Source of the DNA: an uncultured Sphingomonadaceae bacterium | GTDB taxonomy: Bacteria > Pseudomonadota > Alphaproteobacteria > Sphingomonadales > Sphingomonadaceae | Assembly: GCA_903871605.1 (NCBI GenBank) | Contig: CAIQHF010000048.1 | Coordinates: forward strand, 1-64,000 | Direction of reading: 5' to 3' | DNA length: 64,000 nucleotides | In this document: piece by piece, positions 31,815-41,079 of the stretch | Layout: each line of letters opens with the position of its first letter | Numbering within the stretch: position 1 is the stretch's first letter | Made by a program: the position numbers and the translations under genes | The notes under the pieces: generated by a model | Database searches by the model: none | The model's input: the letters and a program-made list of their open reading frames with translations, nothing else | What the model was told of the DNA's origin: nothing

Positions 31815-34526
31815 ATGAGCGGTGCCGATGTCCTCGCGAGCAGCGGCGCGGCGCTGCGCGAAGCGCTCGCGCGGGCCGATGCCCACGCGCCCTATCTGCG
31901 CCGCCTCGCGCGGCGCGAGGCGCGCGTCGCCGACATGCTCGCCGCGGGCGATCTCGAGCAGGCGATGCGGGAGGCGGTCGCGGTCGTCGCAAGCGAAACC
32001 GGCGTCGCGGCGCAACTGCGCGGCGAGAAGCGGCGGCTGGCGCTGGCGCTTGCGGTCGGCGATCTTGCCGCGGCCTATCCGCTCGAGACGGTGACCCGGC
32101 AACTTTCGGACTTCGCGGATCGCGCGCTCGACGCCGCGATCCGCACCGCGGTCGCCGAGCGGACTCCCGATGCGGCGCCCCGCGGCTTCGCCGCGCTCGC
32201 GCTCGGCAAGCATGGCAGCCGCGAGCTCAACTATTCCTCGGACATCGATCCGATCCTGATCTTCGATCCCGACACCCTGCCGCGGCGCGCGCGCGAGGAG
32301 CCGGTCGAGGCGGCGGTCCGCATCGCGCGGCGCGTCGTCGAGCTGCTCCAGACGATCGACGGCGACGGCTATGTGTTGCGCGTCGACCTCAGGCTGCGGC
32401 CCGCGCCCGAGGCGACGCCGCTCGCGCTGCCGGTGTCGGCGGCGATCGCCTATTACGAGTCGAGCGCGCTGCCGTGGGAGCGCGCCGCCTTCATCCGCGC
32501 GCGCGCCGCCGCGGGCGACGTCGCGCTGGGCGCGCGCTTCCTCGATACGATCCGTCCGTTCGTCTGGCGCCGCGCGCTCGATTTCGGCGCGATCGGCGAG
32601 ATCCGCGCGCTGTCGCGGCGGATTCGCAGCCATTATGAGGCGGGGCAGCGCTTCGGCCCGGGCTATGATCTCAAGCGCGGGCGCGGCGGCATCCGCGAGA
32701 TCGAGTTCTTCGCGCAGATCCACCAGCTGATCCACGGCGGCCGCGAGCCGGCGCTGCGTGCCCCCGCGACGCTCGACGCGCTCGCGGCGTTGCGCCGCGC
32801 CGAGCGGATCGATCCCGCCGAGGCGGATGCTCTGGCCGAGGCCTATCGGCTGTATCGCACGATCGAGCACCGCCTCCAGATGGTCGAGGACCGCCAGACG
32901 CACAGCCTGCCGCGGGACGAGGCCGCGCTCGACAATGTCGCGCGGCTCGACGCGCGCGCGGGCGGCGCGGCATTGCTCGATACGCTTGGCCCGCATGTCG
33001 AGCGCGTCGGGCGGATATACGATGCGCTCGACGCGCCCGAGGACCGCAGCCTGCCGGCGCGCGCGCCCGATCTGGTCGCGGCGCTCGTCGCCGCCGGCTT
33101 CGGCGATGCGAGCGCGGCAGCGGCGCGGATCGCGCATTGGCGGGGCGGCGGCGCGCGCGCGCTGCGTTCGGCGGCGGCGCAGGAGGCGCTCGAGGCGGTG
33201 CTGCCCGGGCTGGTCACCGCGCTCGGCGCCGCGCCCGATCCGGCGACCGCACTCAACCGCTTCGACGATATGATCGCCAAGCTGCCGAGCGCGATCAATC
33301 TGTTCCGGCTGCTCGAGGCGCGGCCGCCGCTCGCCAAGCTGGTCTGCGACGTGCTCAGCCTCGCGCCGACGCTCGCCGACATGCTCGCGCGCCGCCCCGA
33401 TCTGATCGACGGGCTGATCGATGCGAGCGCGCTCGATCCGCCCCCCGACGTCGCGACGCTGGCGCGGCGGTTCGCGGGCGCGGGCGGAGAGGATTATCAG
33501 TCGCTGCTCGATCGCGTGCGGCGCGAGGTCGGCGAGCTGCGCTTCGCGCAGGGCGTCCAGATCGTCTCGGGCGCGCGCGATCCGCTCGACGTCGCCGGCG
33601 GCTATGCGCGGATCGCCGAGGCCGCGCTCGACACGCTGGCGCATGCCGCGATCGCAGAGTTCGAGGCGGTGCACGGCCGCATCCCGCAGGGCGAGCTGCT
33701 GATCCTAGCGCTCGGCCGGTTCGGCGGCGGGGCGCTGACGCACGCGTCCGATCTCGATCTCGTCTTCCTGTTCACCGGCGATCATCTCGCCGAATCGGCC
33801 GGCGCCAAGCCGCTCGGCGCGACGCAATATTTCAACCGGCTCGCGCAGCGCGTGACCGCGGCCTTGTCGGTGCCGACTGCGGCGGGTCCGCTCTACGAGA
33901 TCGACACGCGGCTGCGGCCATCGGGCGCGCAGGGGCTGCTCGCGGTCTCGCTCGACAGCTTCGCGCGCTACCAGCGCGAAAATGCCTGGACGTGGGAGCA
34001 TATGGCGCTGGCTCGCGCGCGCAGCGTGTTCGGATCGGCGGCGGCGCGCACCGCGCTCGATGCGATCGTCGCGACCACGCTGCGCAGCGATCGCGATCCG
34101 CTCGGGCTCGTCGCCGATGCGGTCAAGATGCGCGCCGACATCGCCACGCACAAGCCGCCCGCCGGCCCGCTCGACGTCAAGCTGATGCCCGGCGGGCTGG
34201 TCGATCTCGAATTCCTCGTCCACGTGACCCAGCTCAACTACCGCATCGGCTTCGATCCAGGGCTCGGGCGGGCGATCCGGGTGCTGGTCGACGCCGGACT
34301 GCTGCCGGCCTCGCTTCTCGCGGCGCACGATCTGCTGACCCGGCTGCTCGTCACGATGCGGCTGATCGCGCCGAGTGCCGCCGAGCCCGGCCCCGCCGCG
34401 CGCGACGCGATCGCGCGGGCGTGCGCGCTGCCCGATTGGCCGGCGCTGCTTGCCGCGCTCGACGCCGCGCGGCAAAGCGTCGGCGAGGCCTGGCGGCGCG
34501 TCGCCGGCGAAGCGGGAGAGCGATGA
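31815..34526 (+). CDS. glnE: Bifunctional glutamine synthetase adenylyltransferase/deadenylase
   Basis: A 903-residue protein with two nucleotidyltransferase halves. The N-terminal half, which removes AMP, shows LALGKHGSRELNYSSDID near residue 130. The C-terminal half, which adds AMP, shows LALGRFGGGALTHASDLDLVFL near 632. Each is followed by a glutamine synthetase-binding helical domain. It tunes glutamine synthetase activity with nitrogen status through PII. The stop overlaps the peroxiredoxin start (ATGA). Confidence 0.96.
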   Translation: MSGADVLASSGAALREALARADAHAPYLRRLARREARVADMLAAGDLEQAMREAVAVVASETGVAAQLRGEKRRLALALAVGDLAAAYPLETVTRQLSDFADRALDAAIRTAVAERTPDAAPRGFAALALGKHGSRELNYSSDIDPILIFDPDTLPRRAREEPVEAAVRIARRVVELLQTIDGDGYVLRVDLRLRPAPEATPLALPVSAAIAYYESSALPWERAAFIRARAAAGDVALGARFLDTIRPFVWRRALDFGAIGEIRALSRRIRSHYEAGQRFGPGYDLKRGRGGIREIEFFAQIHQLIHGGREPALRAPATLDALAALRRAERIDPAEADALAEAYRLYRTIEHRLQMVEDRQTHSLPRDEAALDNVARLDARAGGAALLDTLGPHVERVGRIYDALDAPEDRSLPARAPDLVAALVAAGFGDASAAAARIAHWRGGGARALRSAAAQEALEAVLPGLVTALGAAPDPATALNRFDDMIAKLPSAINLFRLLEARPPLAKLVCDVLSLAPTLADMLARRPDLIDGLIDASALDPPPDVATLARRFAGAGGEDYQSLLDRVRREVGELRFAQGVQIVSGARDPLDVAGGYARIAEAALDTLAHAAIAEFEAVHGRIPQGELLILALGRFGGGALTHASDLDLVFLFTGDHLAESAGAKPLGATQYFNRLAQRVTAALSVPTAAGPLYEIDTRLRPSGAQGLLAVSLDSFARYQRENAWTWEHMALARARSVFGSAAARTALDAIVATTLRSDRDPLGLVADAVKMRADIATHKPPAGPLDVKLMPGGLVDLEFLVHVTQLNYRIGFDPGLGRAIRVLVDAGLLPASLLAAHDLLTRLLVTMRLIAPSAAEPGPAARDAIARACALPDWPALLAALDAARQSVGEAWRRVAGEAGER

Positions 34527-35005
34527 TGGCGAACGAGCTGCAACCCGGAGACATGGCGCCCGACGTCACGCTCACGACGCCCGAGGGCGGCACGCTGACG
34601 ATCGCGCAGCTGCGCGGCCGCCCGCTCGTCCTCTATTTCTATCCCAAGGACGACACGCCAGGCTGCACCACCGAGGCCAAGGACTTCTCCGCGCGCAAGG
34701 GCGCGTTCGATCTGGCGGGCGTCGCGGTGATCGGGGTGTCCAAGAACAGCCCGGCGCAACACGCCCGATTCGCCGCCAAGCATGATCTCAGCATAGGCCT
34801 CGCCACCGATGCCGACGACAGCGTGTGCGCGGCGTTCGGCACCTGGATCGAGAAGAGCCTCTACGGCCGCAAATATATGGGGATCGACCGCGCCACCTTC
34901 CTGATCGATGCCGACGGGCGGATCGTCCGCGTCTGGCGAAAGGTCAAGGTCGCCGGCCATGCGCAGCAGGTGCTCGAGGCGGCCGAGGCGCTGGCGGCGA
35001 CGTGA
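34523..35005 (+). CDS. bcp: Thioredoxin-dependent peroxiredoxin, Bcp/PrxQ type
   Basis: This 160-residue peroxiredoxin reduces hydroperoxides in the cytosol. The peroxidatic Cys48 is in DDTPGCTTEAKDF. Many Bcp proteins carry the resolving Cys five residues later, but here that position is Lys53; the only other cysteine I see is Cys102 in DSVCAAFG. The enzyme may use Cys102 or an external thiol. ATG coupled to the glnE stop and GTG of the next gene coupled to its own stop, so glnE-bcp-DUF455 form one unit. Confidence 0.92.
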   Translation: MMANELQPGDMAPDVTLTTPEGGTLTIAQLRGRPLVLYFYPKDDTPGCTTEAKDFSARKGAFDLAGVAVIGVSKNSPAQHARFAAKHDLSIGLATDADDSVCAAFGTWIEKSLYGRKYMGIDRATFLIDADGRIVRVWRKVKVAGHAQQVLEAAEALAAT

Positions 35006-35832
35006 TCGGCGCCGGACGGGCGGGGGTCGCCGCGTCAGCGACGATCGCGCAGGCGTGCCGCGCCGTGCTGCGCACCGCCGATCCCCACGAGAAGGCGATG
35101 GCCGCGCGCGCGGCGGCGCGCGCCTGGCGGGGCGGGCGGCTCGCGCATCGCTTCGACGTCGCGATGCCCGATACGCCGCCGCGCCCCGCGCACCCGGTGC
35201 TGGTCGCGCCGCGCGATCTGCCGCGGCGCAAGCGCGGCGGCTCGGCGCGCGCGCGCGTCGCGATGCTCCACGCCTTCGCGCATATCGAATATGTCGCGAT
35301 CGATCTCGCCTTCGATTGCGCGGGACGGTTCGGCGAGGGCCTGCCGCGGGGCTTCGTCGACGACTGGCTGAGCGTCGGCGCGGACGAGGCGATGCACTTC
35401 GCGCTGCTCGATCGGCGGCTGCGCGCGCTCGGATCGGGCTATGGCGCGCTCAGCGCGCATGACGGGCTGTGGGAAGCGGCGGACCGGACGCGCGACGATC
35501 GGCTCGCGCGGCTCGCGGTGGTGCCGATGGCGCTCGAGGCGCGCGGGCTCGACGTGACGCCGGCGACGGTCGCGCGCTTCGAGGCGAACGGCGATAGCGG
35601 CTCGGGGCGCGTGCTGATGCGGATCTTCACCGACGAGATCCGCCACGTCGGCATCGGCGCCAAATGGTTCCGTTCGTGCTGCGCGACCGCACGCATCGAG
35701 CCCGCGCAGGCGTGGCGAACGCTGCTGTCGGCGCGGTTTCCCGGCCTCGTACGGCCGCCATTCAACGATTCAGCGCGCCAAGCGGCCGGTCTGACGCTGG
35801 ACTATTACGGCACACTTGCGACATCGGCCTGA
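35002..35832 (+). CDS. DUF455 ferritin-like domain protein
   Basis: This 276-residue protein matches DUF455, a ferritin-like helical family. The presumed metal ligands are visible: AHIEYVAIDLAFD near residue 92, DEAMHFALLDRRL near 130 and TDEIRHVGIGAKWF near 213. The pattern of Glu and E-x-x-H motifs suggests a di-metal centre, as in MiaE-like hydroxylases. The reaction is unknown. GTG start overlaps the peroxiredoxin stop by four bases (GTGA). Confidence 0.85.
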   Translation: MIGAGRAGVAASATIAQACRAVLRTADPHEKAMAARAAARAWRGGRLAHRFDVAMPDTPPRPAHPVLVAPRDLPRRKRGGSARARVAMLHAFAHIEYVAIDLAFDCAGRFGEGLPRGFVDDWLSVGADEAMHFALLDRRLRALGSGYGALSAHDGLWEAADRTRDDRLARLAVVPMALEARGLDVTPATVARFEANGDSGSGRVLMRIFTDEIRHVGIGAKWFRSCCATARIEPAQAWRTLLSARFPGLVRPPFNDSARQAAGLTLDYYGTLATSA

Positions 35833-35948
35833 TCCGGCCAGACGTTAACAGCCGTCAGCGGGAGGGGCATTCCACGAGCGGCAGCGTCACATCATCCTCG
35901 TCCGGGGCGATCGTCCCGTGCTTTGGATAGGTCCGGGTGGGAAACAAC

Positions 35949-36710
35949 GTGAAGTCTGATTTCGGCTGCTTTCATAACGCTGCAAACGCGCTTCGGTTTC
36001 CGCTCCCATCCAGGATTTTGACGATTGTCGCGCTTGCGGCCGGGCTCGCTGCAACGCCTGCGCTGGCGGCCGATCCGGCAGCGGTTACCGCGACCGCCTC
36101 GGTCGGCGCGTTCGACGCGGTCTCGACCGCGGGTCTGGGCGCGCATGCCGACCCGATGTTCCGCACGCTGTTCGACGGCTGGAAGAAGATGGACGCGGTG
36201 CCGCACGGCGGGCTGGTCTCGGTGCCCTCGCAGAAGCCGGTGCGCGATTTCCGCTACACCTCGGGTTTCGGCGTACGCGGCAATCCGTTCGGCGGCGGCG
36301 GCGAGATGCATCCCGGGCTCGACATGGCCGCCCCGATCGGCACCCCCGTCTATGCCACCGCCGACGGCTATGTCGGCCGCGCCGAGCGCACCTATGGCGG
36401 CTACGGCAATCTCGTCCAGCTCGAGCACGGCAAGGGCATCGAGACGCGCTACGGCCATCTCTCGCAGATCCTTGTCCATTCGGGCCAGCACGTCCATCGC
36501 GGCGATCTGATCGCGCTGATGGGCTCGACCGGCCGCTCGACCGGCAGCCACCTCCATTATGAGGTCCGCATCGATGGCCGCGCGGTCAATCCGATGCCCT
36601 TCCTGCAGACCGCCGATTACATGACCGCGCTGCAGAACCGCACCGCCCCGGCGCATGCCGGCACGCCGCAGATGGCGATGGGCGGCCCCGAGGATCCCGA
36701 TTCCGACTGA
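35949..36710 (+). CDS. Secreted M23 family peptidase (LytM domain)
   Basis: A 253-residue protein. The N-terminal signal peptide (hydrophobic ILTIVALAAGLAATPALA, cleavage after about residue 39) sends it to the periplasm. The M23 domain runs from about residue 100 with zinc ligands in MHPGLDMAAP and SHLHYEVR, and the RYGHLSQ segment between. Both His motifs are complete, so it is probably an active endopeptidase on peptidoglycan cross-links or an envelope elongation enzyme. GTG start preceded by GGGTGGG; an earlier GTG four codons upstream is possible. Confidence 0.9.
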   Translation: MKSDFGCFHNAANALRFPLPSRILTIVALAAGLAATPALAADPAAVTATASVGAFDAVSTAGLGAHADPMFRTLFDGWKKMDAVPHGGLVSVPSQKPVRDFRYTSGFGVRGNPFGGGGEMHPGLDMAAPIGTPVYATADGYVGRAERTYGGYGNLVQLEHGKGIETRYGHLSQILVHSGQHVHRGDLIALMGSTGRSTGSHLHYEVRIDGRAVNPMPFLQTADYMTALQNRTAPAHAGTPQMAMGGPEDPDSD

Positions 36711-36773
36711 TCCGGCAGTCTTGTGCGGCGCGCGCGGATTGAATGACCCGGCCTTGAGGCTTATCTAGCCGTC

Positions 36774-37109
36774 ATGACCGAACCCGCCGCGATCGACATC
36801 ACCACCGCCGCTGCCGCCCGCGTCGCTGCGATCGCGGCGAAGCAGGGCAAGCCTGCGATGCTGCGTCTTTCGGTCGATGGCGGCGGCTGCGCGGGCTTCC
36901 AATATGTCTTCGGCCTCGCCGATGCGCCCGCCGCCGACGACATTCTCGCCGTCCGCGACGGGGTGACGCTGGTCGTCGATCCGGTCAGCCTCGATCTCGT
37001 CCGCGGCGCGTCGGTCGACTATGTCGAGTCGCTCGGTGGCGCGGCGTTCAAGGTGGAGAATCCGCAGGCCGCCTCGGGCTGCGGGTGCGGATCGTCCTTC
37101 TCGATCTGA
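36774..37109 (+). CDS. erpA: Iron-sulfur cluster insertion protein
   Basis: This 111-residue A-type carrier of the HesB/IscA family has the three conserved cysteines: one in DGGGCAGFQY and two in SGCGCGSSF at the C-terminus. It delivers Fe-S clusters to apo-proteins. Without isc or suf genes nearby ErpA is the likeliest paralogue, but IscA or SufA cannot be excluded. A separate 54-nt gap leads to xthA on the same strand. Confidence 0.9.
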   Translation: MTEPAAIDITTAAAARVAAIAAKQGKPAMLRLSVDGGGCAGFQYVFGLADAPAADDILAVRDGVTLVVDPVSLDLVRGASVDYVESLGGAAFKVENPQAASGCGCGSSFSI

Positions 37110-37163
37110 CGCGTCGCGATCGCACCCTTTCGGTCCCGGCACGAGCCCGCTAGAACGCCGGCG

Positions 37164-37937
37164 ATGCGGATCGCCACCTACAACGTCAACGGTATCAACG
37201 CCCGCCTGCCGCGGTTGCTCGAATGGCTCGACGAGGCCAAGCCCGACGTCGCCTGCCTGCAGGAGCTCAAGGCCGACGGCGACCGGATTCCGATCCAGGC
37301 GATCGAGGACGCCGGCTACGGCGCGATCTGGCACGGCCAGAAGGGCTTCAACGGCGTCGCGATTCTCGCCCGCGGGGCGCAGCCCGTCGAGCGCCGCCGC
37401 GGCCTGCCCGACGATCCCGACGTAACGCACAGCCGCTATATCGAGGCCGAGATCGACGGCGTCGTGATCGCCTCCATCTATCTGCCCAACGGCAATCCGC
37501 AGCCCGGCCCCAAATTCGACTATAAGCTCGCCTGGATGGACAGGCTGATCGACCATGCCGCGGCCTTGCTCGTCGAGGAGAAGCCGGTCGTCCTCGCCGG
37601 CGACTATAATGTCATCCCCAAGGACATCGACACGTTTTCGGTGCGCGCGATGGCGAACGACGCGCTGGCGCAGCCCGAAAGCCGCGCGGCGCTACGCCGG
37701 CTGATCCACCAGGGCTGGACCGACGCGATCCGCGCGCTCCATCCCGAGCCCGAACGTCTCTATACCTTCTGGGACTATCAGGCGGGCGCCTGGGCGCGCG
37801 ACGCGGGCTTCCGCATCGATCATCTGCTGCTCAGCCCGCAGGCCGCCGATCGGCTCGTCGCCGCCGATGTCGACAAGGCGGTGCGCGGCCGCGAGAAGGC
37901 GTCCGACCATGCGCCGACCTGGGCGGAGCTGCGCTGA
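37164..37937 (+). CDS. xthA: Exodeoxyribonuclease III
   Basis: This 257-residue AP endonuclease/3'-exonuclease of the ExoIII family acts in base-excision repair. Catalytic segments are visible: ATYNVNGINARLP (Asn7), CLQELKADGD (Glu34), IYLPNGNPQPG, LAGDYNVIPKDID (Asp and Asn), and the C-terminal SDHAPTWAEL. Length is typical. Five bases separate it from the M28 peptidase gene. Confidence 0.95.
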   Translation: MRIATYNVNGINARLPRLLEWLDEAKPDVACLQELKADGDRIPIQAIEDAGYGAIWHGQKGFNGVAILARGAQPVERRRGLPDDPDVTHSRYIEAEIDGVVIASIYLPNGNPQPGPKFDYKLAWMDRLIDHAAALLVEEKPVVLAGDYNVIPKDIDTFSVRAMANDALAQPESRAALRRLIHQGWTDAIRALHPEPERLYTFWDYQAGAWARDAGFRIDHLLLSPQAADRLVAADVDKAVRGREKASDHAPTWAELR

Positions 37938-37942
37938 CCCCG

Positions 37943-39835
37943 ATGGCCGAGACACGCGCGCAGGGCCGGGCGGCGCGGATCGCGGCGTTGCTCGTCGCGA
38001 TCGTCGCGATGCTGTGGATCGGGATCGACGCCGCGCAGCCGCCACGCGCGCTGCCGGTCTCGGCGCCCGCCGCGTCCTTTTCCGCGCAGCGGGCGATGAT
38101 CGACGTCCGCGCGATCGCGCTGCGCCCGCATCCCGCGGCGAGCGAGGACAATGCGCGCGTGCGCGCCTATCTGGCCACCCGCCTGCGCGCACTCGGCATC
38201 GTCCCCGAGGAGCGGCGCTACCTGATCGATCCCGAGGGCTATGCGACGCTGCATCGCTGGAATCCGCAGGCCAGCCACGCAGCCGAGATCGCCGATCTGG
38301 TCGGCGTGCTTCCGGGTCGCGACCGCACGCTGCCCGCGGTCGCGGTGATGGCGCATATGGATACGGTGTGGGGCTCGCCCGGTGGCGCCGACGACAGCGC
38401 GGGAGTCGCCGCGATCCTCGAGCTGGTGCGCGCGATCCGGGCACGCGGGACGCCCGCGCGCGACATCGTCGTGCTGTTCACCGACGGCGAGGAGATCGGC
38501 CTGTCGGGGGCGCGCGCCTTCTGGCCCGCCGACGGCGTCGCCAGTCATGTCGGCGTCGTGGTCAATCTCGAATCGCGCGGCGCCGGCGGGCGCGCGACGA
38601 TGTTCGAGACGGGTGCGGGCAATGCTGCGATGATCGCGCTGTTCGCCCGCGGCGTCGCGCAGCCGGTGGCGGATTCGATGGCGGTGCTCGCCTATCGCAT
38701 GATGCCCAACGACACCGATTTCACGGTCTCGCGCGAAAAGGGGCTGCCGGGCTTCAACTTCGCGATGCTCGGGCGGCCGCAATATTATCATTCGCCGCGC
38801 GCGACCGCCGACCGGCTCGATCCGCGCACGCTGCAGGATCTGGGCGGGCAGGCGCTCGGAATCGTCTCCGCGCTCGCCTTCGCGCCGAGGCTGCCCGCGG
38901 CCGGCGACGATGCCGTCTTCTTCGACGTCGCGGGGCACGGCCTCGTCCATTATGCGATCGCCACGGGATGGCTGATCCTGTTGGTCGCCGCGGTCGCGCT
39001 GGGTGTCGCTGTCGCCGGCGCGATGCGGCGCGCGGCCGTGACGCCGGTCGCGCTCGGGCAGGGCTTTGGCGCCGCGATCTGGCTGCTCGTCCATGCCGTG
39101 CTGGCGCTCACCGCGTTCAACCTGCTGTCGGGCAGCGCGCGCCACCCCGATTATTATGATCGGCTCGCGGCGCTGCCGATGCTCGAACTGCAGGCCGTGG
39201 TGGTCGCCTTCGCCACGCTGCTCGGCTTCCTGATGCTGCGGCGTCCGCCGCGTCGCGTCGCGGGCATGCTGCCCGCCGTGCTGCTGATGCTGATCTGCTG
39301 GGCGGCGGGTGGCCCGCATGGCCTGATCCTGGTCGCGGGCCTGCTCGGCATCGCGACCGGCTGGTTCGCGCCGGCTGCGGGCGCGACACGCTGGGGCGGA
39401 TGGCTGGGCGCGATCACGCTGGTGCTGCTCGTCGCGCTCATCCTCCAGGCCAAGGCGCCGCTGGCGGCGTTCATCTTCGCCTGGCCGGCGCTGCTGCTGG
39501 GGATCGCGGCGGCGTTGATCGCCTGGACCGACGCGGCATGGGTGCGGCCGACGAGCGCGGTGCTGGCGGCAGTTGCGGCGATCGCGGTGGGCGCGCCGCT
39601 GCTGCCGCTTGCGCACATGACCTTCCTCGGCGTCGGCGCGCCGCTCGCGCCCGCCATGGCGCCGTTCCTGCTGCTCGCCGCCGCCGCGGTCTGGCCGCTG
39701 GCGAAGATCGAGCGGGGCTATCGCGCGGCGCTGGTCGCGGTCGCGCTGCTGCTGATCATGTCCGCTGGGGTCGCGCTCCGCGTCCGCACCGCGCCGCTCG
39801 CGCCGACGGTGCCGGTGTACGCGCTCGACAAGTAA
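37943..39835 (+). CDS. M28 family metallopeptidase with C-terminal membrane domain
   Basis: A 630-residue protein: an N-terminal helix (about 12-32), an extracytoplasmic M28 aminopeptidase domain (about 50-320), then eight or nine membrane helices (about 335-620). Zinc site elements are VAVMAHMDTVWGSPGGADDSAG and LFTDGEEIGLSGA, with the general base Glu of the EE pair. The layout recalls the eukaryotic ER peptidase FXNA/ERMP1. Probably cleaves peptides in the periplasm while anchored in the inner membrane. No partner is apparent. Confidence 0.87.
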   Translation: MAETRAQGRAARIAALLVAIVAMLWIGIDAAQPPRALPVSAPAASFSAQRAMIDVRAIALRPHPAASEDNARVRAYLATRLRALGIVPEERRYLIDPEGYATLHRWNPQASHAAEIADLVGVLPGRDRTLPAVAVMAHMDTVWGSPGGADDSAGVAAILELVRAIRARGTPARDIVVLFTDGEEIGLSGARAFWPADGVASHVGVVVNLESRGAGGRATMFETGAGNAAMIALFARGVAQPVADSMAVLAYRMMPNDTDFTVSREKGLPGFNFAMLGRPQYYHSPRATADRLDPRTLQDLGGQALGIVSALAFAPRLPAAGDDAVFFDVAGHGLVHYAIATGWLILLVAAVALGVAVAGAMRRAAVTPVALGQGFGAAIWLLVHAVLALTAFNLLSGSARHPDYYDRLAALPMLELQAVVVAFATLLGFLMLRRPPRRVAGMLPAVLLMLICWAAGGPHGLILVAGLLGIATGWFAPAAGATRWGGWLGAITLVLLVALILQAKAPLAAFIFAWPALLLGIAAALIAWTDAAWVRPTSAVLAAVAAIAVGAPLLPLAHMTFLGVGAPLAPAMAPFLLLAAAAVWPLAKIERGYRAALVAVALLLIMSAGVALRVRTAPLAPTVPVYALDK

Positions 39836-39841
39836 GCGCGA

Positions 39842-41011
39842 CTAGAGCGGCTTTTCGTAGATCCGGTAGATGCGGTTGAGCTTGCTTTCGATCGCGTCGG
39901 CGATCGAGACCATGCCTTGATTATCCTCGAGCACCCAGCCGATCTCGGCGCGCGTCGCACCGAAATTGGCGACCGAGGTGGCGCGGATATATTCGATCAT
40001 GATGAAGGCCAGCTGCGAGGCCAGCCGCGTCGCCTGCAGCGCGCGCTTCACGCCCATCAGCGGCACGCGCACGGTATGGACGCGCGGCTTTCCCGAGAAG
40101 CCGCCATTGAGGCGCCACAGCAGCTTGATGAAGCCGAACGGGAACAGCCGGCCGTCGAGATCCATCTGCATCTCGTTGATGTTGGGCAGCGTCATCATGA
40201 AGGCGACGGGCTCGCCCTCGACTTCGGCGATGCGGATCAACTCGTTGAACACGATCGGCTTGAGCTTCTTGCCGGCATAGGCGATCTCGTCGTCGGTCAG
40301 CGGCACGAAGCCCCAATTTCCCGACCAGGCATCGTTGAGCAGCGACAGGATCAGCGCGGCTTCCTCGGCGAACTTCGTCTTGTCGACCGAGCGCACGGTG
40401 ATCCGCGGATTGCGCTCGCCCGAGGCGACGATGCGTTGGATCAGCGGCGGGAAGGGCTTCTCGATGTTGAGATCATAGGTGTTGAGATCCTTGATCTTGG
40501 TATAGCCCGCCGCCTCGATCCAGCTCTGGTAGATCGCCTTGTTGTGCCCCATCATCACGGTCGGCGCATGGTCGTGGCCGAAGACGAGCAGGCCTGGCTC
40601 GTCCCAGATCGAGATCGAGATCGGGCCAAGCGACCGCGTCATCCCCTCGCCGCGCAGCCAGGCTTCGGCATGCGCGATCAGCGCGGCGCCGACCGCGGCA
40701 TCCTCCGCCTCGAACATCCCCCAATTGCCGATGCCGGGGCCGCCGCCCTGTTCGGCGGGCATCGTCGCCCAGAGATGATCGATCTGCGCCGAGATACGCC
40801 CGACATCCCGGCCGTCGCGGCGGGCGATGAAGAAGGCGGCGTGGCCATGGCCGAACCAGGGATTCTTGCCCGGCGTGATCAGCCCCATCACCTCGTCGCG
40901 CAGCGGCGGCACCCAGGCCGGATCGGCGCGATTGAGCTGGAAGGCGACCTCGACGAAGCGCTTCTTCTCGGCCTTGGTCTTTGCCTCGATGAAGCTGATT
41001 TCGCCTGCCAT
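39842..41011 (-). CDS. GNAT-like acyltransferase, candidate bacterial ceramide synthase
   Basis: This 389-residue protein belongs to a GNAT-related family often misnamed dATP pyrophosphohydrolase. Visible blocks are ADPAWVPPLRDEV, AAFFIARRDGRDVGRISAQIDH, the GNWGMFEAEDD-like segment, and a second half with SGNWGFVPLTDDEIAY. In Caulobacter a protein of this type in the sphingolipid cluster acts as the bacterial ceramide synthase, acylating 3-ketosphinganine. Its place near serine palmitoyltransferase and lipid kinase genes supports the same role here. The assignment rests on family and context. Confidence 0.7.
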   Translation of the reverse strand: MAGEISFIEAKTKAEKKRFVEVAFQLNRADPAWVPPLRDEVMGLITPGKNPWFGHGHAAFFIARRDGRDVGRISAQIDHLWATMPAEQGGGPGIGNWGMFEAEDAAVGAALIAHAEAWLRGEGMTRSLGPISISIWDEPGLLVFGHDHAPTVMMGHNKAIYQSWIEAAGYTKIKDLNTYDLNIEKPFPPLIQRIVASGERNPRITVRSVDKTKFAEEAALILSLLNDAWSGNWGFVPLTDDEIAYAGKKLKPIVFNELIRIAEVEGEPVAFMMTLPNINEMQMDLDGRLFPFGFIKLLWRLNGGFSGKPRVHTVRVPLMGVKRALQATRLASQLAFIMIEYIRATSVANFGATRAEIGWVLEDNQGMVSIADAIESKLNRIYRIYEKPL

Positions 41012-41079
41012 GATCTGTCCCTTCGCTGTGCGCGCGCAGGCTTATGCGAAACGACCGGAGCGATTAAGCGATTTCTTCG

